Below are positions 38,901 to 51,870 of a stretch of DNA of 64,000 nt, one piece after another. Under the pieces are notes generated by a model, which saw only the letters and a program-made list of their open reading frames with translations, made no database searches and was not told the DNA's origin. Numbering within the stretch: position 1 is the stretch's first letter; each line of letters starts with the position of its first letter. The stretch is taken from NCBI GenBank assembly GCA_032173965.1, contig JAVUNC010000019.1:11581234-11645233 (forward strand). Direction: 5' to 3'. Origin of the DNA: Sitta carolinensis. Lineage: Eukaryota > Chordata > Aves > Passeriformes > Sittidae. A program made the translations under genes and the position numbers.

Positions 38901-41194
38901 GCTGTGACAGGTGCCTGTGCCTGAAATGAAGATGTGGCTGGCAGACCAAGGAATCCTTGACTTGGCCACTCAGATTCAAGTGGATGGTGACATATATACA
39001 CACACAACATCCATATGGTGCAAATTAAATTGAGAGGGGAATGAGCAAAACAATTTTCCAACAAACAAGTAAATGAAGACCATGCTTTCTTCACAGCAGT
39101 GCTCAAGCTAGATGAATACTGATTCATATTTCTTGGAATGAGAAGTGCTGGGGAGGGAGGTGCCATATTCTTTATTGCTGTTAATGTTTTATGCATTTTT
39201 TTGTTTGCTTTGCTTTTTTCTTTTTTTTTTTAATGTCATAAATTCTCATTAAACCATAGTGGCATTTTTAATGCTTCCCCATTAGATCACATTTTTTGTA
39301 GCAAGAAGATTTTCTGATGAATCCTGGTCCAAAACTATTAAGAGTTCCACTAGGAGCCTTGGGCAAGGAGAAAAGACCAAGCAAAGACCAGAAGTGGTAG
39401 AGGAATAGATGAAGTCTGAGAAGGAGTGAAAAGCAGACAGACAGGGAAACATTCAGGTAGGGCTGTTTTCATCTATTTTTTTTCCACATAGATATTTTCT
39501 TCTTCATTCCTTGTACTAAGTATTTCTCTGCTAAAGGACAGCAAGCACAGCTTTGTGAAACTTGGATGCAAAACTTGCTCTGGGAAAAGCTTTGCCTGGA
39601 CTTGGAGTGGAGTCTGTGGTACTGGTTCCTGTGTAAATCCAGTAGCAGGATTGGTGACTCACGCAGGCTGGCCTCTCCTGCTGCCATACTGAAGTCCCTG
39701 GAGTTTCAGCACACAGCAGTGACTCACAGGAGATGCTCAGCTCTCTGTCAGTCAGTGATCCTCACCTTGCTGTCTGACTCCTGCCATCTATCCAGCGTCC
39801 ACAGAGGATTCTCTAAAGGCTCTGTCAAGCACTTGAACTTCTGCTGCAAAGAAAGTTATAAATGAGCAGGGTAGCTAAATCAATCTGACATTCCCGAGTG
39901 CTCAGTGAAGCATCCACTTGAAATCAGAGCAGTTCTGAATGGCCAATCGATAGGAAGTGGATCTGCATTAAGATGGGTGAGAGCAGTGCTGTGCCACACT
40001 TTCATCAGAGACTTAAGATTTCATGCAATGAGAAAGAGACTTTGCAACAGTCAGAAAACAAGGCACCATCTCCTCCCCCAGTACCTCCAGATTGTCAGTG
40101 CAGAGACCTGTCCCAATCTTCCACTCTCTGACTTTTTTCCTGCTTATCCAATTGGCAAGTTTTTCTCTGACTGCAAGGCAGAACAACTCATCTAGCCAAA
40201 ACCAGCATCTCTAAATTGTATTCATGATTCATTTACTGTCTCTGTGTTTCAATCCAAAAAGTATTTGCATGAAATCCCAGAGCGTGCAATGATGTATAGG
40301 CTTGCTATTATGGGAACAGTCTTCAGAGGACACGTAAACCTTTTAAACAATGTTTGCCAGGACAGGACAGGCTGTGATAGAAGAGGAATCCACACCCAGA
40401 GTGTGGTTTTGACCTTGAAACAGAGATAGGATCAAACGCCACGACAGGAAAACCCCATCCTATCCTACTGTCCCTGAAGTCCTCAGTAGGGGGACTAGTG
40501 CAGGGACCTGTGTGACAAGGGGTATAACAACCAGTTATTTTCTGCTTTCCCTCTAATTCCTCTTGACATCATTCCCTGAGTGTGTGGCTGGCTCCCAACT
40601 CTCCCATGCCTTGCTGACAGCTCAGACCCCCATTCCCATGGGGCTTACCCAGGGCCCAGGTCATACAGGCTCCCAGATGGATGCCACTCCCAGCCCAGGT
40701 TACTCAGCTCCTCACAGAAGATATTTCCACCTTTAGCTCTCTGCTGGGCTCCATGATCTTTGGCAGGGCACAGTGACTCGACTAAAGGGCAGCTTGACCA
40801 AAGTCAAGGTTGTGACATCAGTCATTGTGCTGAAGACAAGGGAGGCAGACAAATGTCACTGCAGCTCTGATGGAAAGCTGGGCATGCAGAAAGACAGCAG
40901 GGCTAGGGTGCACTCATAGAAGAGGGGGGAAAAAATAAAAATGTTTCTGGAAGCTTTATGACAACCAGGAGATCAGCAACTGCTTCTGAGATCAATCCTC
41001 CTGGTAAAATTTGAAGACTCTCTCATTTGTATGCTTTAACTTTGTTTATTAAGAGCCAAGGTCATGCAGGGGGAAGGTTTGCACAGAGCAGCAGCCCACC
41101 CAATGAAAACCAAACAAAAACACCCAAAAAACTCCAGCATAAAAGACATGCAGGATGGCTAGATGACTCTATCTTGAGCTTTTATTAACATTTC
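35956..41194. other. Unique DNA, no gene recognised
   Basis: Scattered short frames only; the longest, 151 codons at 38741-39196 (-), has no recognisable domain. T-rich low complexity lies at about 39198-39232. No mobile element could be identified with confidence. Confidence 0.5.
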
Positions 41195-41295
41195 CAGAGA
41201 CGGACCTTCAAGCGCTCTCTATAAATAGCAATTATTAAACTTTATCGTTAACTGACATGACTCCAAACTGCATTAGACAATCGAGCCTTCAGGTA
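41195..41295 (+). promoter_or_regulatory. Candidate promoter/first exon or conserved element
   Basis: A consensus TATA box, TATAAATA, lies at 41220-41227. About 65 bases on, CTTCAGGTAAGAGT (41288-41301) contains a near-perfect splice donor with the exon edge after 41292. Four CpGs fall between 41201 and 41284 in a window otherwise poor in CpG, which suggests constraint or low methylation. A transcript starting near 41250 would give a very short first exon ending at the donor. Each sign can arise by chance, and no downstream acceptor or product is recognised. Confidence 0.25.
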
Positions 41296-44200
41296 AGAGT
41301 GCAGCAGCCACAAGCATGGCATGGATGCTTTTGAACAGAAATACTCAGTTCTTTCTGTAAATTATTGCCCCATTTCCTCCCAGCTGTCTGAGAGTGTTGC
41401 TGCAGTGATATCAGCTCAGCCTGTGCACATTTATTTCACAAACACTGCACGGCCAACAGCAGAACAGGTAGAGTTCTCAAATGACACCATGACTGCAGTT
41501 TGGCTCCATGGCAAGGCTATAGTTGTGTGCCTCCTCAAATATCTGCTGAATAAACCAGGAAAATAGCTGAAGTCATTCTGTTTATTTTCCTTTCCATTTT
41601 CTGTCAACTAGAGATTAATAAATCATTGCTCTGTGATGGTGGCTCTGAGTGACACTTGTGGTGAACCTTTGATGACAAACTGCACAGGGAGACCATACAT
41701 GAGGGCTGTGTGAGCTGTGCTACCACAAAACTGAGAAATGAAGAGACCTTTGGGTTTATTATCCATAAGCTGTGAAGAGCTGGGCCTGAGAAGTGCCTAG
41801 AAAATCCCGCTCCACATGGCCATGACCACGGGGCATAACGAAGCCTAAGCCCAGACCCTTAGTACCAGCACTGATGGGATCTACTTTCCTTTTCCCATCA
41901 GTACTCAAGGTGAAACTTCCAGGCTGGAATAGAGAAATGACTGGACAGGAGATTTCTTCAATGGCACCTCTGATTGAAGGACCTGTGCCTAAAGGAGCAG
42001 ACCGATTTAACTGCAGTTTGGGGACTCTGAAGACAATTAAGTCTCATTAATTGTGCCTCCAGAACAGCTATTCAGGGCAAAGAGGATTACATCTGCAGGG
42101 GCTAAAACAATGCCTCAGCAGGGCACTGAATCACCCTGACTCACTCATGTGTATTCAAAGCTGACCAAACCCATGGATTTATTTTTTACAGATGATTCTG
42201 AAATCCCTAGACTGAGGCTGTTGTAAAGTGAATGTCACCGACTTCCGGTAAGATGAAATAATAGCACTGGGGTGGGAAGGGAGTTGGGAAAGAAGAAAAG
42301 ATTGTGGGTTCAGCAAGATAGCTTAAATGCTTTTTATTTCTACCTACATTATAGTGAAATTTTGAAGGAAAGGTCTGGCAGCATTGAAAACCTAGTGTTG
42401 AAAACATAAACACTTTTATTCTAGAGTTTGTACAGGACAGGATTTGTGAGGATCTGTGGTCCAACCCCTCACTCAAAGCAGAGTGAGCTTCAAAAATAGC
42501 TCAGGAAAGAGGAGCACCCTATATGCCAGCACAACCAGGTTAAGAATATGCTGCTTTGAGTGGAGGCAGCCTTTTACATGAAACCAGTTCACATTCCCAT
42601 CAAACATGTTCTCATACAGCACAGGCAACTATTCCCCCTAATTTCAGGAGACTGGCTAGCTGCTATCAGGATAGAGCTGCCTGGCTGCTCTCTGGGTCTT
42701 TGCAGTGCAAATGACAGGGAACATGTTGGGTATAGAAGCCAGGTGGATTTTCACATTCAGGAAAGGGAAAAGTGATACCCTCCTTTCTCTTTTTTCTTCT
42801 CACCATCTGCTGAGCAGTTCTTGGTCAAGAATTGAACATATTTTGTCTGTTGAAATCCTTAGTGTGTTCCACACATGAGATGAGGGTGGAGGGGAGAGAG
42901 CTGTTCCATTTCAGTCAGTTAATCTGTTACCTCTGTAAAAAGGCTATTTGAAATTGCCCTTGGTTTGATCTGCAGTTGTTTTCCTTTAAGTTATCATCAG
43001 TGACAGAATATGCACAGCCCCCTTTTGGTGCTCAGAATGGTTGAGGGCAGACCTAAATTTAACCCAGCCCTTTGGCTTTCTCCTTTGGGAGAAGAGCATT
43101 CCTGATATCAAAGGCCAGGGTTTTAATCAATGCTATGCTGAGAAAAACAGAAAAAGAACCTTCAGGCAAATTTGTCACCCTTGTGGGAAGGATGACACAT
43201 TATGTGCTACATGCACTGGGTAATGTGTCCCTACCCTGTGCTCAGTGGACAGCACAGGCGAGCCTGAGCTCCAGGTCTTACTCTTGTGATTATCATTATT
43301 TCTACTTTTTACAGAAAGGAGAGGGAAACAATTCCCACACTGTCTCCCTGCCATCATGTATTTCTGACCTATCATGCTCTCAGCAAGGGTGCCAAGACTG
43401 AAGGAGCCCTTCTGCTCATTTCCTCCCTCCTGTGCCCATGGGTGGGCTCCCAGGAGCCGTGAGGAGGCAGCAGCTGCTCAGAGCCACAGCACTGTGCTGG
43501 CAAACTCAGCATTGCAGCTGGGCATCAGAGGCTGCTCTGGAGGGGTGTGCATTTAGCATCTGCATGAACCCCATGTAGTCAGAAACAGGTTTGTGCAGCC
43601 TGGTTTGATTTGCTCAGCCCAAAGAGCCGACCCACAGGAGCCTTTGACCAAGGAGTGTTCTTGGTGGGTTCTCACCAGATGTTTGAGGTAACCTAGGAGA
43701 CATTCAGATTTTTTTATTCCGAGAACATCCTGCAGCTGAGAGCAACCTCCCCTGCCACACTTTTTTCACACTGTGCCCTGCACAATGGCAATGAGGCTGT
43801 CAGAGTTGGAGGATCTGTAGAAGAGGGCAACTCTGCTCTGCTTCTTGTGTGGGAGTGGGAGCAGGAAGGAGCCATGGAAATTGCCAGCATCCTGGCCTGG
43901 ATGTAGGTGCTGCAAACTTGCCAGCTAGGTATTCCCAGTCTTCTCTGAGCAGCTGGATGAGGGTCCCTCGACTCACCTCCTGCAACTTAACACCAGGCTG
44001 TCTTTTTCTGAAGGAGGGTAACAGCCTGACAGCAGTGTGGTTACAAACCAAGGTGTCACTGTTGGCTTAGTTTAGAAGCTGGGGCAAGGGTAAATTAAAG
44101 CATCCTGAGCTGGAGTGGGCAGCAGAACCAGGAGCAGCCACAGAACCCCACTGCTCCAGGTAAGGCTGTCTCTTTGCCCTGAGATGTCACAAGGACAGCA

Positions 44201-47200
44201 GAGACACTCCTGCCTCGCTGGTGTTGGGGAAACCTGCTGCACAAAGGTGGCTCATTAATCCCGTGACCCTGTGAGATTCCCCTCTGGGTTTCTCCTCTTC
44301 CCCTGTGGTGCAATTGGTCTTGCTGCTGCCTCCACGTGTGAGATGGAGTAAGGCAGGGCCAGTGGTTCAGATGTTGCTATCTGAGATCCTAATTATGCCC
44401 TTGGATACCCCTCACTACCCACATGGCACACATACACCCTTTTTGGGTGTACAAGAGTGAATTTGCAGCAAATAACCATGTTTACTTCTCCATACACCCA
44501 CAGTGCATACTCCAGATTCCCTCTGACACCTTCCCCTCCATGATGGAGCTGACCACTTCTAACCAAGCAGCACAGCTGTGCTATAGAACAGGTAACACTG
44601 TTCCACTGACCCCAAGATCTGCACTTGAATAAACTGCATGAATATGGCTGTTAGACACATCTGTTGGGCAAAGATCAAAGTCCGTTGAATAAGCTGTTAA
44701 AGCAAAAACATCTTGTTCAGCTCTAATAGGATTCCTAAAATGCTGATATTTCTACTGTCTTTCAAAGAGTTCATATCCTCTGGTTATGCACAAAAGAAAT
44801 CTGCAAGTGATTTCTACCACAGGCTACAACCAGCTCTAGACTAACCTTTTCAAGCTTTAATGGGCGAAGAGTGGAACCAATCCATCTAGTGCAGACTTCT
44901 GGTAACATAATTAGTTAACTGGGGTCCTTTGTCTCCTTAAACTCAAAAATGTTTCTCTTCCAAGTCCTTAAATGGATAAAAAATTAAGTTATCTTTTGGG
45001 GTTGTTCCAGTGTTAGCATGTCAGATTTTTCAGAGAGCTTATCTTCAGCACCAGAACAACCTGACACTTAAAATGGAACAATGGGGATATTTCATTTTCT
45101 CATATTTGGTCTGAAATCAGAGGTGTTCTTCATTAATTTTTTAAATGCTCTTTTAAAAGACTATAAAGTAATTAAAAGAATGACAGGAGATGTGGTATAT
45201 TACCAATGCCAAGTATGATTCAGACAAACTGTCACTAGAAAATGGCTCTGACAGTTCAAAGTCCCCCAAAATCTATTATTAAAGCTGTTTGGGCTTTTTC
45301 TTTGTATTTTTTTTTTCTTTTTTTTCTCTCATCAGCCACAGTGCTAAACATAATCTCAGATCTAGCAAAACACAAATTACTGTGGATGCCTCTATTGTGT
45401 TTTATTCTGTTCTCTGGTACTGGAAACTTTTTGGATATAGGGATTGCAGCCAGCGTCTCCACTCACAGAGTAGGATGACTGCTGGGAAAACAATTTCTTC
45501 CAGCATGGCTGGTCTAAAGGAGGGTAGGAATCTCCCCCCTTGTCTCTCTCCTGTTTTTGTTTCCAGTTTGCAGAGTGATGTAGTGAGTTCTTCCAGCCAG
45601 TCCAACATCTCATTGTTCTCAGCTCTGGTATCAGCACCAGGTATTAGTCTGAGGTCTCATCCAGGTGAGTCTGGTAAAAGGTTGAGAGTTCTTCAAAAAC
45701 ATTTGAAAATGTGGTTTCCAAAGGGCATTTTGGATGTTGTGGGGGAAAACAAATTTTCTTAACACAAAAATGGAGGGGGAAAAGGAAAGTTTTAGTGTAA
45801 CACAAAGAAAATTTACATTATTCTTTCAGTGTTTTCTTCATTTGGGGGGGTGTCCTTCTTTGAAACCTGTCCACTCAGAGCCAAGCAGGTTATTCTGCTC
45901 TGCAAACCCCTCTCATAATTCGGAGCCCTGGAACTATTTTTTCAGACTATGTCTGAATAAACAAGTCCATTTCCACCCTTTGAACTCCTCCTACAAATTT
46001 TCTTCTTTTTTGGCTGGCGTCCTACAAATAAGCTCCCACTGCTGCTCTTTCATGAGCTCCCAGCTCTCTCTTCAGTTAAGTTCTTGCTAATAAACTGAAA
46101 AGCAGGCAGGGATTGACAGGACAGGATCCCTGCTCAGCTGTTCTGCAGTGGGTGGGTTTTGCTGTGGTTGTGGTTGCCTGGGCTGACCCAGGGAGACCGA
46201 GTGCTTTCTTGGAGCACTGGAAGCTGTGCTCCTCACTGGCTGCACGTGTGGATTGTCCCAGGGCGACCCAAGGATAAGGAACAAGCTTAGGAGGGAGCTG
46301 GAGAGGAGCTTGCCCTTAAAGCAGAAAAGGCATGGAAGGGGGTATCACGAGGGTGGAGAAGAGGGATTGAGAACCCTGAGGGGAGAGAGCTGAAGGAGAG
46401 TTGCAGGCAGCAGTTCAGATGGCTGTGGGATATGAAAATCCTCCCACTGCTCAGATTTGCCTAGCAGCTCTTGGCTGACAGCATTGCTGGTGTTGTGCCA
46501 TACAGATGCAGCCTCCATCTGATGGGGGATAGAGGAGAAGGGGCGTGCAGGGACACACCCCAGCTGTGGGGAGGTCTGTGCCCCGTGCCTTGAAAAGAGA
46601 TTGAGGTGAAGGCACTGACTCCAGGTTTGCCCCTGCCTGCTCATGGCTCTGCTATGGTGTCTGCCACCTTCTAGGGGATGGCTCTTTCACAACCCCACAG
46701 AGCTTGGAAGTGAATGTTAAACAGGAGCCCAGCTTTCTGTCCTGACAGAGTCCCTCTGCACTGTGTGCACAGGGGCCTGGAGGTGCCACCTGCATATTCC
46801 CTAATTATAAACACCAACAGTGAAAACTGCTTGCCATAGAAAAGTGCTAGTGGAAATAACTCTTTTAACATTTTTTTTTTTAATCTCTGGTCACAGCAAA
46901 GTTAAAATCCAGTTTTTGAACTACTTGCAAATCTTCAGCTCTTCTGAGGGAGTGTCAAGTATATAAGATCCCCTGTGAGTCTTCTATTCCAACACAATGG
47001 CACAAATCCCCAGTTTTTGTGCCTCATGAGTAACAGGTTGTGTTGTTAAAGTAGTACAAGGTCTTCTGAGAGGCTGAATCTTCCCCATGCAAGATAAAGA
47101 AAAGTCCTGAATCACAGGCAGAGGCCAATGTCCTTGGCAGCAATGGTGATAGTAAAGGGTGGTGACACCAGACCCTGGGGCTGGTCTCCAAAGACAGCCA

Positions 47201-48513
47201 TGGGAGAGGTCTAAGAAAGAAAGGAAAGGCAGCTGCTGGGAGAGGGAGGAGAAAGTCTGAGATGTATGACAAGGCCTGAGGTGGAGAGAAGTCTGTCTCC
47301 TAGGGTGAGGAGGTGCAAAACAGGAGGAGGAAAGGCTGGCAAAGGACCCTGGGCCAAGCAGTGCAGTTCACCACCAACAGGAGATCACAGCAAGGGCTGA
47401 TGTGTGCAGCTTTGTGCAGGATGAAAATATCCATGGGGTGTGCTAGGGAGGATTTGTACCCTTGGTCCCTGTTTAGTTCTCTTGTCCCTCTCCAGTTGTG
47501 GCTCACTGGAGCTAACAGTGAACACCACAGCCCCAGGCCCTTTCTGCTCCTCTTCTCTCCTTTCCCCTGCTCTGCTTTGCCTGGAGAGCTTCTCCTTCAT
47601 CTTGCAGCACGTGCAATTGTGCTCCTTGCTCTGTCACTGGCAGCCCCAGTGCAATCCATGCAGGGTGTCTTTTCTGGCTGTGCAGCACTGCCCAGCAGGT
47701 GCAGTGGAGCTCCCAGAGGAGCCCCTGTGACTGCCCCTGGAATGAGAGCACGATTGAAGGGGTTTGCAGCAGGACACTTTCGCCTCAGCTTCCACGCAGC
47801 ACCGTGCACACACTCAGTATTCAAGGCAAAGCTGTTGTGAGCTTAACAACTTCCCTCTTTCTACCTTTCACAGGACTGTGATCTCTTTGGCAGAGCAGGG
47901 AGGGGGTTGACAGGTCTCACCAGGAGGCCATGGTTTGGAAAACATGACAAGAATTCTCCAAGAAGACTCCTGGCACACTGCTCTGTCCTGAAGGCACTCA
48001 CCCGTTTTGTAGTATTTTGTAGCAAGGACAGAATTTGTGTCCTGCAGGTGACAGACGAGTCACTGGGAGGACTAAAAGAGACACATCTCAATTAGCCCAT
48101 CAGAGCAACCTAATCTCCCCTCCAAAACAGTCTCCATCTCTGAGAAGAGAAGGAGCATCAACATCAGTTTATTTCTCAGGAGCTTAGCAGCATGTACACT
48201 GTGAGAAATCATCTTCAGACAAGTGTTCTTGCAGTCATGTTTGCACTGCACTCCCCCAAGTCGCTGAAACAAGCCAAAAAGCTGGAACCCACCCCCCCAC
48301 ATTATTACTGTTGTTCAGCAGAGCCAGTTCAGCCCAGCAGAGTCCCTGTGCGCCAGCTGAAGGAGTTCCTTGGAGTGCACCATTGATTGCAAAATGCTGT
48401 CAGGGAAGCTTTGAAACATGGCTGAATATTTTTGTCACAAGAATAAGGCAGGCTGAAACGTAAATCTGCATGGTGAAAGTAATGCTCCCCCAGTGGTCAA
48501 GCCAAAGTTGATT

Positions 48514-48563
48514 CTTTTTTTTGAAAAAAAAAAAAAAAACACGCAAAGAGATTATTTTTTTTG

Positions 48564-48603
<40 letters not shown>
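48514..48603. repeat. Two T8-G-A(n) blocks with a 40-base A run
   Basis: T8-G-A16 at 48515-48539 is followed 15 bases later by T8-G-A40 at 48555-48603. A short hairpin, GGTTGGG/CCCAACC, follows at 48606-48624. The long homopolymer could hold sequencing or assembly error. Confidence 0.9.
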
Positions 48604-48606
<3 letters not shown>

Positions 48607-50595
48607 GTTGGGGGAAACCCAACCAAAAAAATGCCCAAACCACCCAGGAAGCTGAGAAAAACAGCCAATAATTAGAAATGCTGGTCTGGAAAGTTGTTGA
48701 GAAAACATAGTTTTAACCCAGGAATGAGGTGAAAGGACAAAACATGACCTGCTCGTGACAAACCCCAGAGCAGTAGGTCTCATTTGTGAGCAGAAATCAC
48801 AAGGCAGATGTTGGCAGTTCCCAAGAAGGATGGAGTTTTATAAATACATCAAGATTTAGTGTTCAGATAAGTGTAGATTTCAAAGGGGTATCAGTTTCTT
48901 TAGCATACATAGCAAGACAGTCCAAACCCATTCCTTATTTGCGGAAAACTGGCTAATCTTTGTCTTGCTTTATATTCTGACTGAAACAGCATGAAAATGC
49001 AATTCCTAGGGTGTTCATTTAAAAGAGAGTTTTGAAAAGGCAATTTTGTAGTAAGCTTAATTTTTGTTGTAACACTTCCTTTCTTAAGGAAATACAGTGC
49101 TCCTAAGTAGCACACCTTCACCCCACATAGCCCTTCTGTCAAAATAATGCTAAATAATCTTAATAAACAAGAAAGACTTTTGACCTTTGTGATCTAGTCT
49201 CAGGGAACCTTATCCATGCCTTCCATCTGTAAGATTTCCAGCAATAAGTAATGTCATAATGATTTTGGCATCTATTGACATGGCAAATTTAGTAACAGTG
49301 AACCTGAAAGATCTCTCTGTGCACTGCAGTTTTTTCTAGGAAATTGGTTCATTTCTGTTTCTCCATCTTCATGTAACAGGCAGGAAACATGAAGATTTGC
49401 TGGAATACTCTTCTCCCTTCTGCCCAGGGAACCAGACCCCCAAGATGATAACCTCCAGCACTGAGCCAGTTTGCAGAATTTTGCAAAGCCATTGTACAAA
49501 GCAGCTGGTTAAGGTAACTGAGTTAGCCTTCAGTTTGCCTTGTGTTTAAAAACCTTCTTGTGTATGGGGCTAGAAACACAATGGGAATTCCTTTAGTTGT
49601 AAATCTATGTCACATCAAAGAAAGGAAAGAAATTGTAAAAGACCCTCTGAGCTGGCCAGCTCTCTGCTACTGAAACTAGGCTATAGTTAGACTGTAACTG
49701 CTTTTTCATTTGAAATGTCACCATCTACATTGACTTTCCACTCGCTGTATTCTGTGACTCTTCATAGTGCTCTGTGTGATAATGTGTTATGCCTGTTAAT
49801 AATCACAAAACACAACAAATCCCCACCACCTGCTTTTAGAGGGAGGCAGAGTAACTTTATCATGTAACAAAAATTACCCAGAAAAATACATCCTGCGCAT
49901 TTTCTAGAGTTTAAGACAGCAGGAAGATTTTCTTTTAGGATTTAGCTTTATCTGACAATCAAGCTGGTAATATTGAATCATCCTGAAATCTGACATCAAA
50001 AATTCAAGACTGGGTACCATTTCTCTAGTCAAGCACTAGTCATGGTAAATGCTGAGAGGTGTGGGAGTTTGACATCTCGTTCACCTGAAAGTGTCTCTGT
50101 AAAGTCACTGCCAATCTACAGGACACTGAAGTCTGGGTCACAGTTTGAGACATTTTTCTCTTGCCTCTTCCTATGACAGACTTTGCACCCCCACTGGCCC
50201 ATCCTTCTCTGTGATTTGTCTCTCTCCTTGTCTCCCTACAAACGAGCCTTTCAGATGGATTCCTGCTCCTCCACCTGACGCTTCCTTTCCTCCCTCCTCT
50301 CAAGAGCCCTTTTCCTGGCTGAGCACTGTGATTTCTCCTTGCCTGAAAATGTAGGGAGCTGACTGGCAGAGCTGCTGGTGGGAGTCAGGCTGGATTATTC
50401 CTGCTGCTGCACTTGCCCATCAGCATGAGTAAGACTGATGGGAGATGCACAGCCCAGTAATCCCATGGTTGATGAGATTAAAATTGTCTCTACTTCTTTC
50501 CACAGCAAGGGCCTTCTCTGCATCCCTTTAATGCACAGCTCTTGAACACTCTTTATGATTGTAAGGCATTCAATCCATTATCTGCAACTAAAAGG

Positions 50596-50617
50596 AAAAA
50601 AAAAAAAAAAAAAAAAA
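50596..50617 (+). repeat. Poly(A) run, 22 bases
   Basis: An uninterrupted A run in unique DNA with no polyadenylation signal at the usual distance. Confidence 0.9.
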
Positions 50618-51559
50618 GGCAGAAACTGCATTGCCATTTTTTTAATTGCTTAAACAATCTCATCAGTCAGATCTGTACTTGGTGCAACTCTTGCTGTCCT
50701 TGTGTGAGAGTTTCCCACTTACTCTCTAAGTAAGTTCTTACCTTGATTATTTAGTGTACTCTTTTATTTATTTTTTTTATTTGCTTGTAATAGATTACAT
50801 TATCCCTATCTGGGCATAAAAGAAAAATGCTCTTCCTCACAGGGCTAATTAGCAGCCATGCTTGGTTGGCCCCAGCAGAGCAGACCTGCCTTTGTCTGTA
50901 AAAATCTTAAAACAGTAGAGAAAGTGAAACTCCTTGTGTTAAAAAGCTGAAAATTTGCCACGTTGAATTCACATCCTCTCCCCATCTGCCAAGAAGAGTT
51001 TCACAGGGATGTTTCTGAGTGCAGCTGGAAAAGGGTGCCTGACTGCCATTCATTGCTTTGTTCTGTGAGTTTGCAAATGGAAGGGTGCTGGATGTGGGAA
51101 ATGTGCAGGGGTTATCCAGCAAGGGCTCCAAGGTAGGAATCCGGTGGGAGGGGGCTGGTGTCTCCATCAGGAGAGATCTCCCACTGGCACTACTTTTGCC
51201 CCTTCTTTGATACTCTAGAGAAGCAGCACTCATGGTAGTTTCTATTAAAATGAACAAGAGACCTGAACAAGCCATAAAAGAGTTTGAAAGCAGTTTTCCT
51301 TGGAAAATAATGGTGGACTAGTGAAATTTGAGCCTTTATAAGGATACGATGGCTTCTGTGACAGCCCCCCACAGGCTGATACAGACAGACTTCTGTGTCA
51401 CAATAGCAGCTTGAACTATAGCCACATCTGAAGCAACTGTGTTTACACCATGTCTGTTATAATCCCCAGCCTCTAAAATGAAGCTCGATGGTTTGTTTTG
51501 CTTTTCCTTTTTTCAGTGTGCCACTGACAGGTCAGCTAACACAACCCAAGAGAGACAGA

Positions 51560-51870
51560 GTACTTTAATACAGTAAGGCCATTCTGATTGCTGCCACATC
51601 TCATTAATAACTCATTGCCCTGCTATTGTGACTCCAATTTCACAGCTCCCATTTGCACTCTCTCTGGTTAATCACATCCATTTTTAGCTTGCTGATCTTA
51701 ATTGGCCATCTGTCTGTTTGATGGACACTGATTTCATCTCACCACCAATGCTTCTATCCCACTGCCTCTCTGCCGTCAACTGGCAAAACTAAAATCAATG
51801 AGAATTAAGTTTGGAGCTGGTTTGAAAACACAGGCATTGCTCTAATTGATTCACTTTAACTGTTAATTGT
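51560..51870. other. Unique stretch of conserved-element appearance
   Basis: The sequence is non-repetitive with even composition and many homeobox-type cores (TTAATTG, TAATTG, CATTAA) spread along it. There is no mobile-element similarity. This is how deeply conserved non-coding elements often look, but only alignment to other birds can show conservation. Confidence 0.2.

Larger units (their letters stand above)
41296..51559. other. Unique DNA, no gene recognised
   Basis: A GC-richer area at about 45900-48100 holds the longest frames (175 codons at 47313-47840, starting at GTG), overlapped by frames on the other strand; none is recognisable. Low-complexity patches are at 45307-45327 (T-rich), 48514-48603 and 50596-50617. 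I see no mobile element with confidence. Confidence 0.5.

Noticed and set aside
47313..47840. 175-codon + frame
   Set aside because: It starts at GTG in GC-rich DNA with overlapping frames on the other strand, and has no recognisable domain.
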